From NCBI RefSeq assembly GCF_040654195.1, contig NZ_JBFAHM010000008.1:124001-188000 (forward strand): 64,000 bases of DNA, given 5' to 3'. Origin of the DNA: Hamadaea sp013361475 (lineage in GTDB: Bacteria > Actinomycetota > Actinomycetes > Mycobacteriales > Micromonosporaceae). The position numbers and the translations under genes are program-made. The notes below the pieces were generated by a model. That model was not told where the DNA came from and did not search any database. It saw only the letters and a list, made by a program, of their open reading frames with translations. Shown here piece by piece: positions 32,211 to 40,608 of this stretch (positions are counted from its first letter, which is position 1; each line of letters opens with the position of its first letter).

Positions 32211-33468
32211 CTATCGACGGCCCGCCTGGCCAATGAGAACCAGAATGGTCAAATAGAGAGCAATCATTCCATTCTGGTCAACGATAGCCTTCCAGACTTC
32301 TGGATATCCGATCTGGAGCACCATGGTCGCGATAAGGAGAATCGCCGCTCCGGAGGCCACGTTCGAGACTTGCTGAACACGCTCAATGGACGGTAAGCAC
32401 AGCCTTACCTGAAGTAGTAGCGACTCGACAAACCCCAATGTTTCGTTGTCAATTACCGTAAGTCCCGACGTGGTTTCGGGCTGAAAGATGCGCGCGGGTT
32501 CGAGCAGGGTCGACTCGCCACCCGAGTCCACAAGGCTCGTAGGGATGCCTGAATTGCGATCATCCTGACCAAAGTCAGCGAAGCGGTCGCGTTCGCTGAC
32601 CATCGCCGAGACGCTGCCAACTGTCCTAACCTGGGCCAAGCCAAGCGACCCGCCATCCGCCAGCCCGTTGAACCACTCCCACTCCGCGGAATGGGCGCCG
32701 AACGAGACCGCCCGGCCGAAGCCGGTCGTTGGGCCGCTGGTGCGCAGGAGTTCGGTCAGGCCGAACAGTTGGCTCGCGGTCTGTGACTTGAACTTGGCGT
32801 AGTCGTCGGCCGGCCTGGTCGCGCGGATTAGGTCCGAGATGCTGGTGAACTTGCGGGAGTCCAAGGCTGGGCCGCTGGTGCGCAGGAGTTCGGTCAGGCC
32901 GAACAGTTGGCCCGCGGTCTGTGACTTGAACTTGGCGTAGTCGTCGGCCGGCCTGGTCGCGCGGATTAGGTCCGAGATGCTGGTGAACTTGCGGGAGTCC
33001 AAGGCTGGNNNNNNNNNNNNNNNNNNNNNNNNNNNNNNNNNNNNNNNNNNNNNNNNNNNNNNNNNNNNNNNNNNNNNNNNNNNNNNNNNNNNNNNNNNNN
33101 NNNNNTGGGCCGCTGGTGCGCAGGAGTTCGGTCAGGCCGAACAGTTGGCCCGCGGTCTGTGACTTGAACTTGGCGTAGTCGCCGGCGAGACCGATGAACG
33201 TGGCTCGCTGCGCGGCGAAGCCGGCCAAGGCTGACTTGGGGGCGAACAGTTGGTAGGTGTCGATCGCCTTGGCAAACTGGCCAGCGAAGTGCTGCTTGAG
33301 CTGAGGGCTGCTCGCGATATATGCATCAGCCAGCGTCGTGTGCCCCGACTCGGGGCCAGCCGGGTCGCCCTGAACTGGCTCAAGCGGTTCGACGTCAGGA
33401 CCGCTGGCTGATGTTGGAGCCTCGTCATCCATTAGGGGTTTCGTCAGATGCGATCCGGGCTCTGGCAC
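32211..33468 (-). CDS. Tandem-repeat membrane protein interrupted by an assembly gap
   Basis: One minus-strand gene read from GTG 33468 (ATG 33432 alternative) to the stop at 32211. The N-terminal acidic part is followed by a 46-residue repeat with KFKSQTAGQLFGLTELLRTS and KFTSISDLIRATRPADD, then a linker. Two C-terminal hydrophobic helices follow (AAILLIATMVLQIGY and MIALYLTILVLIGQAG). The N and C parts appear in different frames only because the run of 97 N does not equal a whole number of repeats. Topology suggests a cytoplasmic repeat domain anchored at the C-terminus. The function is unknown. Confidence 0.6.
32731..33175 (-). repeat. 138-bp tandem repeats (46 codons) within the membrane-protein gene
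   Basis: Unit starts are seen at 32731 and 32869, next expected at 33007, with another start at 33107 after the gap. Copies are almost identical in DNA, so the array expanded recently. The last copy merges into unique sequence after about 70 bp. Confidence 0.85.
33009..33105. other. Assembly gap (97 N)
   Basis: The gap lies exactly in the 138-bp repeats. Periodicity requires a true gap of 138n-3 bp, for example 135 bp for one further copy, so the stated 97 bp is an estimate and shifts the reading frame artificially. Confidence 0.95.
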
Positions 33469-33642
33469 CCGTCCACAATAGCGACCACGAGCGACAACTT
33501 GACGACGCTCATCGGGGAGGTCCAGACGGCTGACTCGATCGCCGATCGATTTCCTCGCCTTGATGAATCACCATCGACAGTGTGGCGCCGCACCGACCTA
33601 ATGATGTGGCCCGCCAACAGGACGATCGATCCATGGGAACCG

Positions 33643-33690
33643 ATGTGTGCTAGAATCCGGCTGTTGGCTTGCCGACGCCGGCGGTGCCGC
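33643..33690. other. attR: right junction of the integrated element
   Basis: The element side is arm ATGTGTGCTAGAATCCGG (33643-33660) plus ctgttgg. CTTGCC (33668-33673) is shared with attL, and the chromosomal side is SARP P-loop sequence. The arm mirrors the attL arm, and the crossover TT is at 33669-33670. Confidence 0.85.
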
Positions 33691-34600
33691 CGATCACGGC
33701 GATCCTCATCGCCTGCTCCGGTGCGCCCGTCTCCGGGGTCAGGAACGTGTCGAGTCTGTCCAGTTCGGCGGCTCGCCCGGTGAATCCGGCGACGTCCGCC
33801 GGAAGCTGTGCCGGCACGACCGTCGAGGTGACCGAAGTGCGTTCGCGCGGCGTCTCCGGTTCTCCGGGAACCAGGTGCGGATCCTGCCGGAGGATGCGGT
33901 GATGGAGCTCCCGAAGGGCGGGTCCCGGTTCGTTGCCGATCTCGTCGACCAGCCGTCGGCGCAGCGTCCGGTAGTGGGCCAGGGCGTCGGCCTGGCGGCC
34001 GGCCGCGTACAGGGCGAGGAGGTATTGCCCGGCGACGCGTTCGTCGAGGGGATGATCGTCCGACGCCAGGGTGAGCTCAGGGAGGATCGCGGTGTGCTCG
34101 CCGGTGCGGAGCAGGACGTCGTTGCGGTCGAGGACGGCTGACCAGCGTTCACGTTCGAGCCCGGCGGCGACGGAGCGCAGCCAATCACTGTCGAGGTCCT
34201 CGAACGGCGTACCGCGCCAGAGCGTGAGCGCCTCGGGCCACAGCCGGGCCGCTTCGGTGTCGCCGGCAGCTCTCGCGGCGTCGGCGAACCGCCGGAACCG
34301 GTGCAGGTCGACGGCGTCGGGATCGGCGTCGATCAGGTAACCCCGGCCACTCCGCGCGGGCGTCGGGCCGCCGGCCGCTTCCAGCGTCGTACGCAGGCGG
34401 GAGAGGTAGCTGTGCAGGGTTTCCCGGGCTCGTTGCGGCGGCCGCTCGCCCCAGACCCGGTCGATCAGTTGCTCCGGCGTGACCGCCGTCCCGGATTCCA
34501 CCAGCAGGATCGCCAGCACCGTTCGTTGCCGAGTCGGTCCCAACTCGACAGCGCCGTCGAGTCCAGACGCCGTGACCGGCCCCAAGACGCCGAACCGCAA
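33650..34600 (-). pseudogene. AfsR-type SARP, N-terminal part, now a stand-alone SARP of 316 residues
   Basis: The start is TTG 34600, chosen because AAGGAG lies five bases upstream; ATG 34642 has no such site. Residues 1-95 are the OmpR-like DNA-binding domain (RFGVLGP, LGPTRQRTVLAILL, LIDRVWGERPP). Residues 96-250 are the bacterial transcriptional activation domain (FRRFADAAR, EALTLWRGTPFEDL, ALYAAGRQADALAHYRTLR). It then enters the NB-ARC P-loop (GGTAGVGK) and, after the junction, ends with five element-encoded residues and TAG. The truncated product has the domain content of natural small SARPs. The other half is at 7705-9810. Confidence 0.85.
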
Positions 34601-34674
34601 GACGTCTCCTTCCCGCCCGGGACTGCGGGCGTTCGCGCTCACACCCTAGGCGACGGCCGCCAGGGTGGAGTTCG

Positions 34675-35193
34675 CTACGCCGGGAGCAGCTTGGCGACGT
34701 CGGGGGCGTACACGGTCATCCAATGCGGATGGAGGCGGTAGTAGACGACCTCCTCGTCCCAGTCGAAGGCGTCCGCACCGTAGAGGTCCTGGAAGTAGGC
34801 CAGCAGCTCCGGCCAGTCGGCGGCAGGTTCGTCGCCGGCCGGGTTGAGGATCTCGACCGTGCCATGGGTGAATACACCAAGGTCCTCGCCGCGTATGTGT
34901 GCCACGCTGGCCGCCGGGCGGGCGCCGAGGTGGTGGGCCTTGGCGGCCGTGCGCGCGGTGCCGAAGTGCCACTTGCCATGCAGGAAATGCCCGTCGGCGC
35001 CGCTGATCCGGGGTTCACCCCTCGCGGTGACGGTGGCCAGCGCGAGCGTGCACATGCCGGTCAGGACCTGGGTCAGCTGCGGTGCGGTGATCGTGCGGTC
35101 CACGACAATCGATCGCAGGTGTGCGGTGGATCCGGCGAGGGACCGGTCCAGCAGGGCTTGCAGTTCGGCGAGTTCTCCAGCGGTTTCGCGCAT
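34675..35193 (-). CDS. Pyridoxamine 5'-phosphate oxidase family protein
   Basis: 172 residues from ATG 35193 (GTG one codon earlier). The split-barrel flavin fold is suggested by LALATVTARGEPRISGADGHFLHGKWHFGT and HLGARPAASVAHIRGEDLGVFTHGTVEIL, with a C-terminal WMTVYAPDVAKLLPA. Actinobacterial relatives bind FMN or F420 and reduce various substrates. The PLP-biosynthesis motifs of PdxH are not complete, so a role in vitamin B6 synthesis is unlikely. Confidence 0.75.
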   Translation of the reverse strand: MRETAGELAELQALLDRSLAGSTAHLRSIVVDRTITAPQLTQVLTGMCTLALATVTARGEPRISGADGHFLHGKWHFGTARTAAKAHHLGARPAASVAHIRGEDLGVFTHGTVEILNPAGDEPAADWPELLAYFQDLYGADAFDWDEEVVYYRLHPHWMTVYAPDVAKLLPA

Positions 35194-35308
35194 CACGTCA
35201 CTCTATCGGCGCCGCACTGTTGAGGATCTTGCTATGGGTGCTCGCCACCAGGGTCGCCAGCTTGAGGTTCGGGTGGTGGGCGAGGATGGGCTCAGTCCCC
35301 TCGCCGGC

Positions 35309-35743
35309 TCAGCCGGCCGGGAACCGCCGGACGAAGCGGCGCTGCCAGGGCGTCTCGACCGCTCGCGGCGAGTAGTGCGTACGGACGAACGCGACCGCGT
35401 GTTCGCCGGGTACGCCGTCGAGCACGGCGAGACAGGCCAACGCGGTGCCGGTGCGGCCGAAGCCGCCGCCGCAGGCGACCTCCACCCGCTCGGTCGCGCT
35501 CCGTGTCCAGGCTTCGCGCAACGCCTCGACGGCCGCGGCGGGATCGGATGGCAGCCAGAAGTCGGGCCAGCGAATCCAGCGGCGCTGCCACGACGTCGGC
35601 GGCGGTTCGTGGCCCAGCAGGTACAGCGCGAAGTCCGGTGACGGCCCGGGCGGAAGGGGTCGCCGCAGCCCGCGTCCGCGCACCAGTCGTCCCGAAGGAA
35701 GGCGCAGTACGCCGTCGGCAGCGGGCTCCCAGAGGACGGCCAT
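35309..35743 (-). CDS. Protein tyrosine/dual-specificity phosphatase-like protein
   Basis: 144 residues from ATG 35743. The P-loop ACGGGFGRTGTA contains C91 and R97 of the CX5R signature; the WPDFWLPSD segment provides the general-acid loop aspartate. Length fits the compact actinobacterial DSP-type proteins. Expected to remove phosphate from phosphoproteins or small phosphoesters in the cytosol. Confidence 0.75.
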   Translation of the reverse strand: MAVLWEPAADGVLRLPSGRLVRGRGLRRPLPPGPSPDFALYLLGHEPPPTSWQRRWIRWPDFWLPSDPAAAVEALREAWTRSATERVEVACGGGFGRTGTALACLAVLDGVPGEHAVAFVRTHYSPRAVETPWQRRFVRRFPAG

Positions 35744-35768
35744 CGGGCGAGCGTAGCCGTCGGCCAAT

Positions 35769-35814
35769 TTTGCGGATCACGCATCTTTGCGGAGCGCGCA
35801 GTTTTGTGTACGCT
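35769..35814 (+). promoter_or_regulatory. Promoter and direct repeats of the TetR gene
   Basis: TTGCGG (35787-35792) and TACGCT (35809-35814) are 16 bp apart, with ATG seven bases later (leaderless). TTTGCGGA occurs at 35769 and 35786, 17 bp apart, the second overlapping the -35 box. These may be the operator for autoregulation. Confidence 0.5.
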
Positions 35815-35820
35815 GGACGC

Positions 35821-36435
35821 ATGGGGCTCCGCGAACGCAAGAAGCAGGCGACCCGGGCTGCGCTCAGCTGGGCGGCGATCCAGCTCGTGGTCGAGCGGGG
35901 CTTCGACAACGTCCTGGTGGAAGACATCGCTAACGCCGCCGGGGTGTCTCCGCGTACTTTCAACAACTACTTCTCCAGCAAGGCCGAGGCGGTGGCCGCC
36001 CGGCACCTCGACCGGTCGGCGAAGATGGCCGAGGATCTGCGCGACCGGCCGGCTGATGAACCACTGTGGACAGCCATCCGGCATGCTCTCTTGGCGCAGC
36101 TCGAACCCGGCCCGGAAGTCGCCGATCATCCGGTCGGCAACCGTGAGCGCTGGGCCGCCGGCATCAGCGCGATGATGGCCGCGCCGTCGCTGCAGGCCGA
36201 GTTCCTGCGAGCGGGGGCGACCGCCGAGACCGAAGTCGCCGCGGCCGTCGCCGAACGCACCAAGACGGTCGTCGGCCGCAATCTCTATCCGAGCCTGGTC
36301 GCGGCGGCGGTCAACGCCGCGAACATGGTCTGCCAGCAGCAATACCTCCAGGGCGACGCCCAGGCGGACATGAAGTCCCTGCTGATCGAGGCGCTCGACC
36401 TGATCGAGGCGGGACTGCCCGACCCCAGCGCCTGA
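35821..36435 (+). CDS. TetR-family transcriptional regulator
   Basis: 204 residues from ATG 35821. The HTH is clear: RKKQATRAALSWAAIQLVVERGFDN, VEDIANAAGVSPRTFNNYFSSKAEAV. The ligand domain is the MftR-like type (RERWAAGISAMMAAPSLQAEF). It is followed on the same strand by a flavin monooxygenase and probably controls it. The inducer would be the monooxygenase substrate or a related compound. Confidence 0.85.
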   Translation: MGLRERKKQATRAALSWAAIQLVVERGFDNVLVEDIANAAGVSPRTFNNYFSSKAEAVAARHLDRSAKMAEDLRDRPADEPLWTAIRHALLAQLEPGPEVADHPVGNRERWAAGISAMMAAPSLQAEFLRAGATAETEVAAAVAERTKTVVGRNLYPSLVAAAVNAANMVCQQQYLQGDAQADMKSLLIEALDLIEAGLPDPSA

Positions 36436-36509
36436 TCGTCCGTTCCACCACCCGTCGTCCGCGTCGCGTCGACGGGCGATCCCTCCTACCCGTGAACGGG
36501 AGATTTGTC

Positions 36510-37997
36510 ATGGAAGATGTCATTATCGTGGGCGCCGGCCCCAACGGGCTCATGCTGGCGTGCGAACTGGCTCTCGCCGGCGTACGCCCGGTCGTGGTGG
36601 AGAAGCTGACCGAGCCACGCACCGAACAACGGGCCAACGGCATGGTCGGGCAGATCGTGCGGATGATGGATCGCCGTGGCCTCTTCGAGCGCCTGACCGG
36701 CACGGCCGGCCCGCCTCAGCCGGCCCCGCACTTCATGTTCGCCGCGTACCCGATGCCGTTCGGGGAGTTGGCCGACAACCCGGTCTACGTCCAGCTCGTG
36801 CCACAGGCCAAGGTCGAGCAGGTGCTCGCCGGCCGGGCCGCCGAGCTCGGCGTTGAGATCCGTTACGGCTACGAGCTGGTGGGTCTGTCGCCGTCGGAGG
36901 AGTCGGTGACAGCACGGTTCGCCGGGCCGTCCGGGCCGGTGGAGATCGCCGGGCGCTATCTCGTTGGAGCCGACGGCGGGCACAGCGCCACTCGCAAACT
37001 GGCCGGCATCGGCTTTCCCGGGATCACCAACGATCGGACGGTCAGCCGGACCGCGAATGTCGGCGTACAAGCTGAATTCCGTGATTCGCGCGGCGGCCTC
37101 CTGGTGCCGGGTTATGGAGTGATCCCGCCGTTCCGGCACACGCGGACGGAGCACGGCATGGTCTCCTTCGCGGCCTTCCCGGACGGCCGGGTACTGCTGA
37201 GCGTCTCCGAGCAGGCCGATGTCGACGAGTCACAACCGATGGACTTCGCCGAGCTGACGGCGGCGTTCCGCCGGGTGGTGGGCGCGGAGGCGCCGGTCGA
37301 GGAGCTGCCGGCACCAGGCCTGATGCGCCGCGTCGTCGGAGGCAACACGCGGCTCGCCGAGCGGTATCGGGACGGGCGGGTCTTCCTCGTCGGCGACGCC
37401 GCGCACGTGCACTCGGCCATCGGCGGCAACGGCCTCAACCTCGGCCTCCAGGACTCCATCAACCTGGCCTGGAAACTGGGCGCCGAACTGCACGGCTGGG
37501 CGCCGGCCGGACTGCTCGACACGTACGAGTCGGAACGTCGGCCGGCCGCGGAGAAGGTGACCACGCAGACCACCGCGCAGGGCGTGCTCGTCGGACCGGG
37601 ACCGGAGATCACCGCGCTGCGGTCGTTCTTCGGCGACCTGCTCAGCGAACCCGCTGTGCTGCGCCACATCGCCGACCTCATCTCCGGCGCAGACATCCGG
37701 TACGCCGACATGGGCGCCTGGGCGCCGGACCTCACCGTCGACGGCCGCCGCCTCGCCGAATTGACCCGCGACGCACGTCCGTTGCTGCTCGACCTGACGG
37801 CCGACGGCGGATTGGCCTCGGTCGCCGCACCCTGGCGGGACCGCGTCGAGGTCGTCACCGGGACGAGCACGGACACCAAGGCGACCGGGCTGCTGCTGCG
37901 GCCGGACTGCTACGTGGCCTGGGAGTCGCACGACGCCCAGCCCGACCCGCTGACGTTGCGGGGCACGTTGACCCGGTGGTTCGGCCCGGGCGTCTGA
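36510..37997 (+). CDS. FAD-dependent aromatic monooxygenase (group A flavoprotein)
   Basis: 495 residues from ATG 36510 behind GGGAGA. The FAD GxGxxG is G8-AGPNG-13, with VVVEK at the end of the second strand; GADGGHSATRK is the DG motif; GDAAHVHSAIGGNGLNLG near 295 is the GD motif. A thioredoxin-like C-terminal domain is present. The closest functional classes are rifampicin-type, tetracycline-type and polyketide hydroxylases. With the adjacent TetR gene this suggests inducible detoxification of an aromatic antibiotic, but the substrate is not provable. Confidence 0.85.
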   Translation: MEDVIIVGAGPNGLMLACELALAGVRPVVVEKLTEPRTEQRANGMVGQIVRMMDRRGLFERLTGTAGPPQPAPHFMFAAYPMPFGELADNPVYVQLVPQAKVEQVLAGRAAELGVEIRYGYELVGLSPSEESVTARFAGPSGPVEIAGRYLVGADGGHSATRKLAGIGFPGITNDRTVSRTANVGVQAEFRDSRGGLLVPGYGVIPPFRHTRTEHGMVSFAAFPDGRVLLSVSEQADVDESQPMDFAELTAAFRRVVGAEAPVEELPAPGLMRRVVGGNTRLAERYRDGRVFLVGDAAHVHSAIGGNGLNLGLQDSINLAWKLGAELHGWAPAGLLDTYESERRPAAEKVTTQTTAQGVLVGPGPEITALRSFFGDLLSEPAVLRHIADLISGADIRYADMGAWAPDLTVDGRRLAELTRDARPLLLDLTADGGLASVAAPWRDRVEVVTGTSTDTKATGLLLRPDCYVAWESHDAQPDPLTLRGTLTRWFGPGV

Positions 37998-38074
37998 GCC
38001 GACTGTAATCAAGATCACGAATTGGCGGATCGGCTAGGGTGGCCGGACAGATCCACTGAAAACGGGAGTCACTC

Positions 38075-39055
38075 GTGCCCAACCACACCACCGTGTCCGT
38101 CCACTTCGTGCCTGGCGACGGCGAGGAACTGGACCGAACGTTGGCCCTCTCGTCGAGCGAGCCGGTATGGCGGCTGCCCGCCGACCGCTACCGGGCCGAG
38201 GCCGCCGAACGCCAATACCGTCCGGAGTGGACCTGGGTGGCCGAGGACGGCGACGGCGGACTGCTGGCGCGTGCGCTCTGGTGGGGGCAAAGCGACAGCG
38301 CCCATCCACTGGCGCTGGACTGCTTGTCGGTCGCCGACGAAGTCCCCGCCGCCGAGCGTGCGACCCTCGCGGCGGCGTTGCTCAGCGCCGGGCACCAGTC
38401 GTTCCGGGACGCCGGGGCAGCGGCCCCACCGTTGTACAACCTCCTGCAGCTGCCCGGCGGCTGGCATGCCGACGCCGCGTACGCGACCGCAGTCGCCTGG
38501 CGGCGGGAGGCAGCGCAGCGGGCAGGATTGACGGTCGAGGTGGAACGGCTGCAGTTCGAGTGGACGCCGGACGCGGGTCTGCCCGACGCGCCCGGACGGC
38601 TGGAGTTCCGGCCCGAGCCGGACGACGAGGTGTTCCTGGCCGCGATGCTGCGCGTGGCCGCGGGCACGCTCGACGCGCATACGCTGGAGAGCGAACAGTC
38701 TCAGGGCGCGGAATCCACCGCCCGGGAGTCGCTGGCCTTCTACCTCGATCGCCCGGGCCTGCGCGAATGGTGGCGGCTCGCGTACACCCCGGACGGTGCG
38801 CTGGCCGGGCTCGCCATCCCGTCGGCGACGCCTTACCACCGGAACGTCGGGTACCTGGGCGTCGTCCCTGAACTGCGGGGACGCGGCTACGTCACCGAGA
38901 TTCTGGCGGCGATCACCAGGTTCCACGCCGCCGACGGGGCCGAGCGCATCACCGCGACGACTGATCTGGCCAACCGCCCGATGGCCGCCGCGTTCGAGCG
39001 GGCGGGGTATCGCAACACCGAGGTCCGCTTGATCTTCTCCGCCCCGATCGGCTGA
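38075..39055 (+). CDS. GNAT-family N-acetyltransferase
   Basis: 326 residues from GTG 38075 with GGGAG upstream. Only the C-terminal 130 residues are a GNAT fold: YLGVVPELRGRGYVTEIL supplies the acetyl-CoA pyrophosphate loop (RGRGY), and ATTDLANRPMAAAFERAGYR is motif B. The N-terminal half may be a degenerate second GNAT domain. The acceptor is unknown. Confidence 0.75.
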   Translation: MPNHTTVSVHFVPGDGEELDRTLALSSSEPVWRLPADRYRAEAAERQYRPEWTWVAEDGDGGLLARALWWGQSDSAHPLALDCLSVADEVPAAERATLAAALLSAGHQSFRDAGAAAPPLYNLLQLPGGWHADAAYATAVAWRREAAQRAGLTVEVERLQFEWTPDAGLPDAPGRLEFRPEPDDEVFLAAMLRVAAGTLDAHTLESEQSQGAESTARESLAFYLDRPGLREWWRLAYTPDGALAGLAIPSATPYHRNVGYLGVVPELRGRGYVTEILAAITRFHAADGAERITATTDLANRPMAAAFERAGYRNTEVRLIFSAPIG

Positions 39056-39074
39056 GTCAGAGCCGCCGCATCGA

Positions 39075-39767
39075 TCAGGAGTCCGCTCGGGCCGCCTCGG
39101 CCAGCTCGACCAGGCGCAAGGTCGCTGTGACGGCGGCGGACAGCTCCGGCTCGGTCGCCGAGACGGCCATGGCGTGCAATCGCCCGGCCGTCTGATCGAG
39201 CCGGAGTCCGGCGGTTTCGGGGATCTTCGCGGCCAGCTTGGCGGCGTCGGATCGGGCGAGGTACTTCGCGGCCACTGCCACCCGCAGGAGCACCGCCGCG
39301 CCGCCGGACGCACCGGGCGCAGTCGGGTCGCTGTGCTCGGTGATGAGCGGAACGAACGCCAGCGGGCTGGCCGGCAGCCCGAGGTCGTCGTAGATCGGCG
39401 TCGCGTCCGCGGGAACCGCCGCAGTCGCGACCGGCCAGTGATACCAGTCCAACCAGAGGACGCCGTCGGCGATCTCCAGGCACACGCCGCGGTAGGAGCC
39501 GCCGACGGGAGCCTCTCGCGGGGCGTCGACCGTCGCGAGGACCCGGTTGCCGAAGACGTCGGCGAGGTCGAACGACGGATCGGCGGCGTCGCCGACCGCG
39601 ATGAGGTCCAAGTCGGACCAGGCGTCGCCGCCGCCCCGGCCGAGCGACCCGATCAGCAGTAGAGCGCCGAGGTTCGCTCGACGAGCGGCCGTCGTGATCG
39701 TGTCCAAGGCGGCCTGGCGGTTCATCGTCATCCGCCGGAGTCGGTCGGGCAGGGCGAGCGTCGGCAT
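39075..39767 (-). CDS. Nucleotidyltransferase-domain protein
   Basis: 230 residues. ATG 39767 is preferred because GGAAGGA lies upstream. The pol-beta-like motif GSLGRGGGDAWSDLDL gives the GS and DxD metal site, with a third acidic strand at WLDWYH. The helical C-terminus (AAVLLRVAVAAKYLARSD) resembles aminoglycoside-type nucleotidyltransferases. A stand-alone nucleotide-transfer function, target unknown. Confidence 0.7.
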   Translation of the reverse strand: MPTLALPDRLRRMTMNRQAALDTITTAARRANLGALLLIGSLGRGGGDAWSDLDLIAVGDAADPSFDLADVFGNRVLATVDAPREAPVGGSYRGVCLEIADGVLWLDWYHWPVATAAVPADATPIYDDLGLPASPLAFVPLITEHSDPTAPGASGGAAVLLRVAVAAKYLARSDAAKLAAKIPETAGLRLDQTAGRLHAMAVSATEPELSAAVTATLRLVELAEAARADS

Positions 39768-39862
39768 GGCCCCATCCTTCCCGGCCCGGATCGGAGGCGT
39801 CATCACCGGTCCTATGCTGCGGCTACGCTGATCGGCAGACGGCGACCGACGAGGAGGCTGAC

Positions 39863-40543
39863 GTGGCGGGAAGAACTGCGGCCGAGATGACGGTGGCGGG
39901 GGTGATGGCCGAGCTGGCCAAGCTCGAAGACCCGAAGGCCCGGGCGGTGAACGAACGGCACGGCGACGACCACGGAGTCAACCTCAGCCGGCTGCGTACG
40001 CTCGCGAAGGAGCTGAAGACGCAGCACGATCTCGCCCGCGACCTCTGGGCGACCGGCGACACCGCCGCGCGGCTGCTCGCCCTGCTGATCTGCCGCCCGA
40101 AGGCGTACGACCGGGACGAACTGGACAGCATGCTGCGGGCGGCGCGTACGCCGAAAGTGCAGGACTGGCTCGTGAACTACGTCGTGAAGAAGAGCCCGTA
40201 CGCCGAAGAGCTGCGCCAGACCTGGTTCGCCGACCCGGATCCAGTGGTGGCGAGCGCCGGGTGGGCGTTGACCACCGAACGAGTCGCGAAGAATCCGGTG
40301 GGCCTCGACCTGCCCGGGCTGCTCGACCTCATCGAGGCGGAGCTGAAGGACGCCCCGGATCGGCTGCAGTGGGCGATGAACCACTGCCTGGCCCAGATCG
40401 GGATCGACCATCCGGCGTACCGGGCGCGGGCCATCGACATCGGCGAGCGCCTGGAGGTGCTCAAGGACTATCCGACGCCGCCCAACTGCACCTCGCCGTA
40501 CGCCCCGATCTGGATCACCGAGATGGTGCGCCGGAAGGGATAG
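39863..40543 (+). CDS. HEAT-like/DNA alkylation repair family protein
   Basis: 226 residues from GTG 39863. Helical hairpins throughout with family features: VMAELAKLEDPKARAVNERHG at the start, then GVNLSRLRTLAKELK, HDLARDLWATGDTAARLLALLI, and PDRLQWAMNHCLAQIGI. These match AlkD-type alkylation-repair relatives, but the aromatic/acidic base-excision residues cannot be verified by eye. Glycosylase activity is uncertain. Confidence 0.65.
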   Translation: MAGRTAAEMTVAGVMAELAKLEDPKARAVNERHGDDHGVNLSRLRTLAKELKTQHDLARDLWATGDTAARLLALLICRPKAYDRDELDSMLRAARTPKVQDWLVNYVVKKSPYAEELRQTWFADPDPVVASAGWALTTERVAKNPVGLDLPGLLDLIEAELKDAPDRLQWAMNHCLAQIGIDHPAYRARAIDIGERLEVLKDYPTPPNCTSPYAPIWITEMVRRKG

Positions 40544-40608
40544 CCGGCAGCCGCCCCGGCGACCGATGGTCGCCGAGGCGGCTGGGGAGGGGTGCCGGCT
40601 CGCCGCGG

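Larger units (their letters stand above)
9809..33670. mobile_element. Serine-integrase genetic element (about 23.9 kb) inserted in a SARP gene
   Basis: The element lies between the two halves of one AfsR-type gene, with the integrase 28 bp inside the left end. Ends share CTTGCC, and joining them recreates an attP with inverted arms. Cargo includes a replication-relaxation protein, an origin-like repeat region, a GntR/UTRA repressor opposite an eleven-gene operon, three putative nuclease genes and many small proteins. It resembles an actinomycete integrative element in replication and regulation but lacks a recognisable FtsK/TraB transfer protein, relaxase or capsid genes. It is mosaic: an alkylsulfatase remnant and a tRNA 3' end lie inside. 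The size depends on an assembly gap at 33009-33105. Confidence 0.85.

Noticed and set aside
32626..33468. Apparent frameshift in the repeat membrane protein
   Set aside because: The repeat phase shows the 97-N gap is not its true length; the two parts are in one frame if the gap is a whole number of repeats minus three.
9809..33670. Prophage
   Set aside because: No capsid, terminase, portal, tail or lysis gene could be recognised despite the serine integrase.
34601..34642. ATG 34642 as start of the SARP gene
   Set aside because: No ribosome-binding site, and the extra residues are not part of the SARP domain, whereas TTG 34600 has AAGGAG at proper distance and starts at the conserved RFGVLGP.
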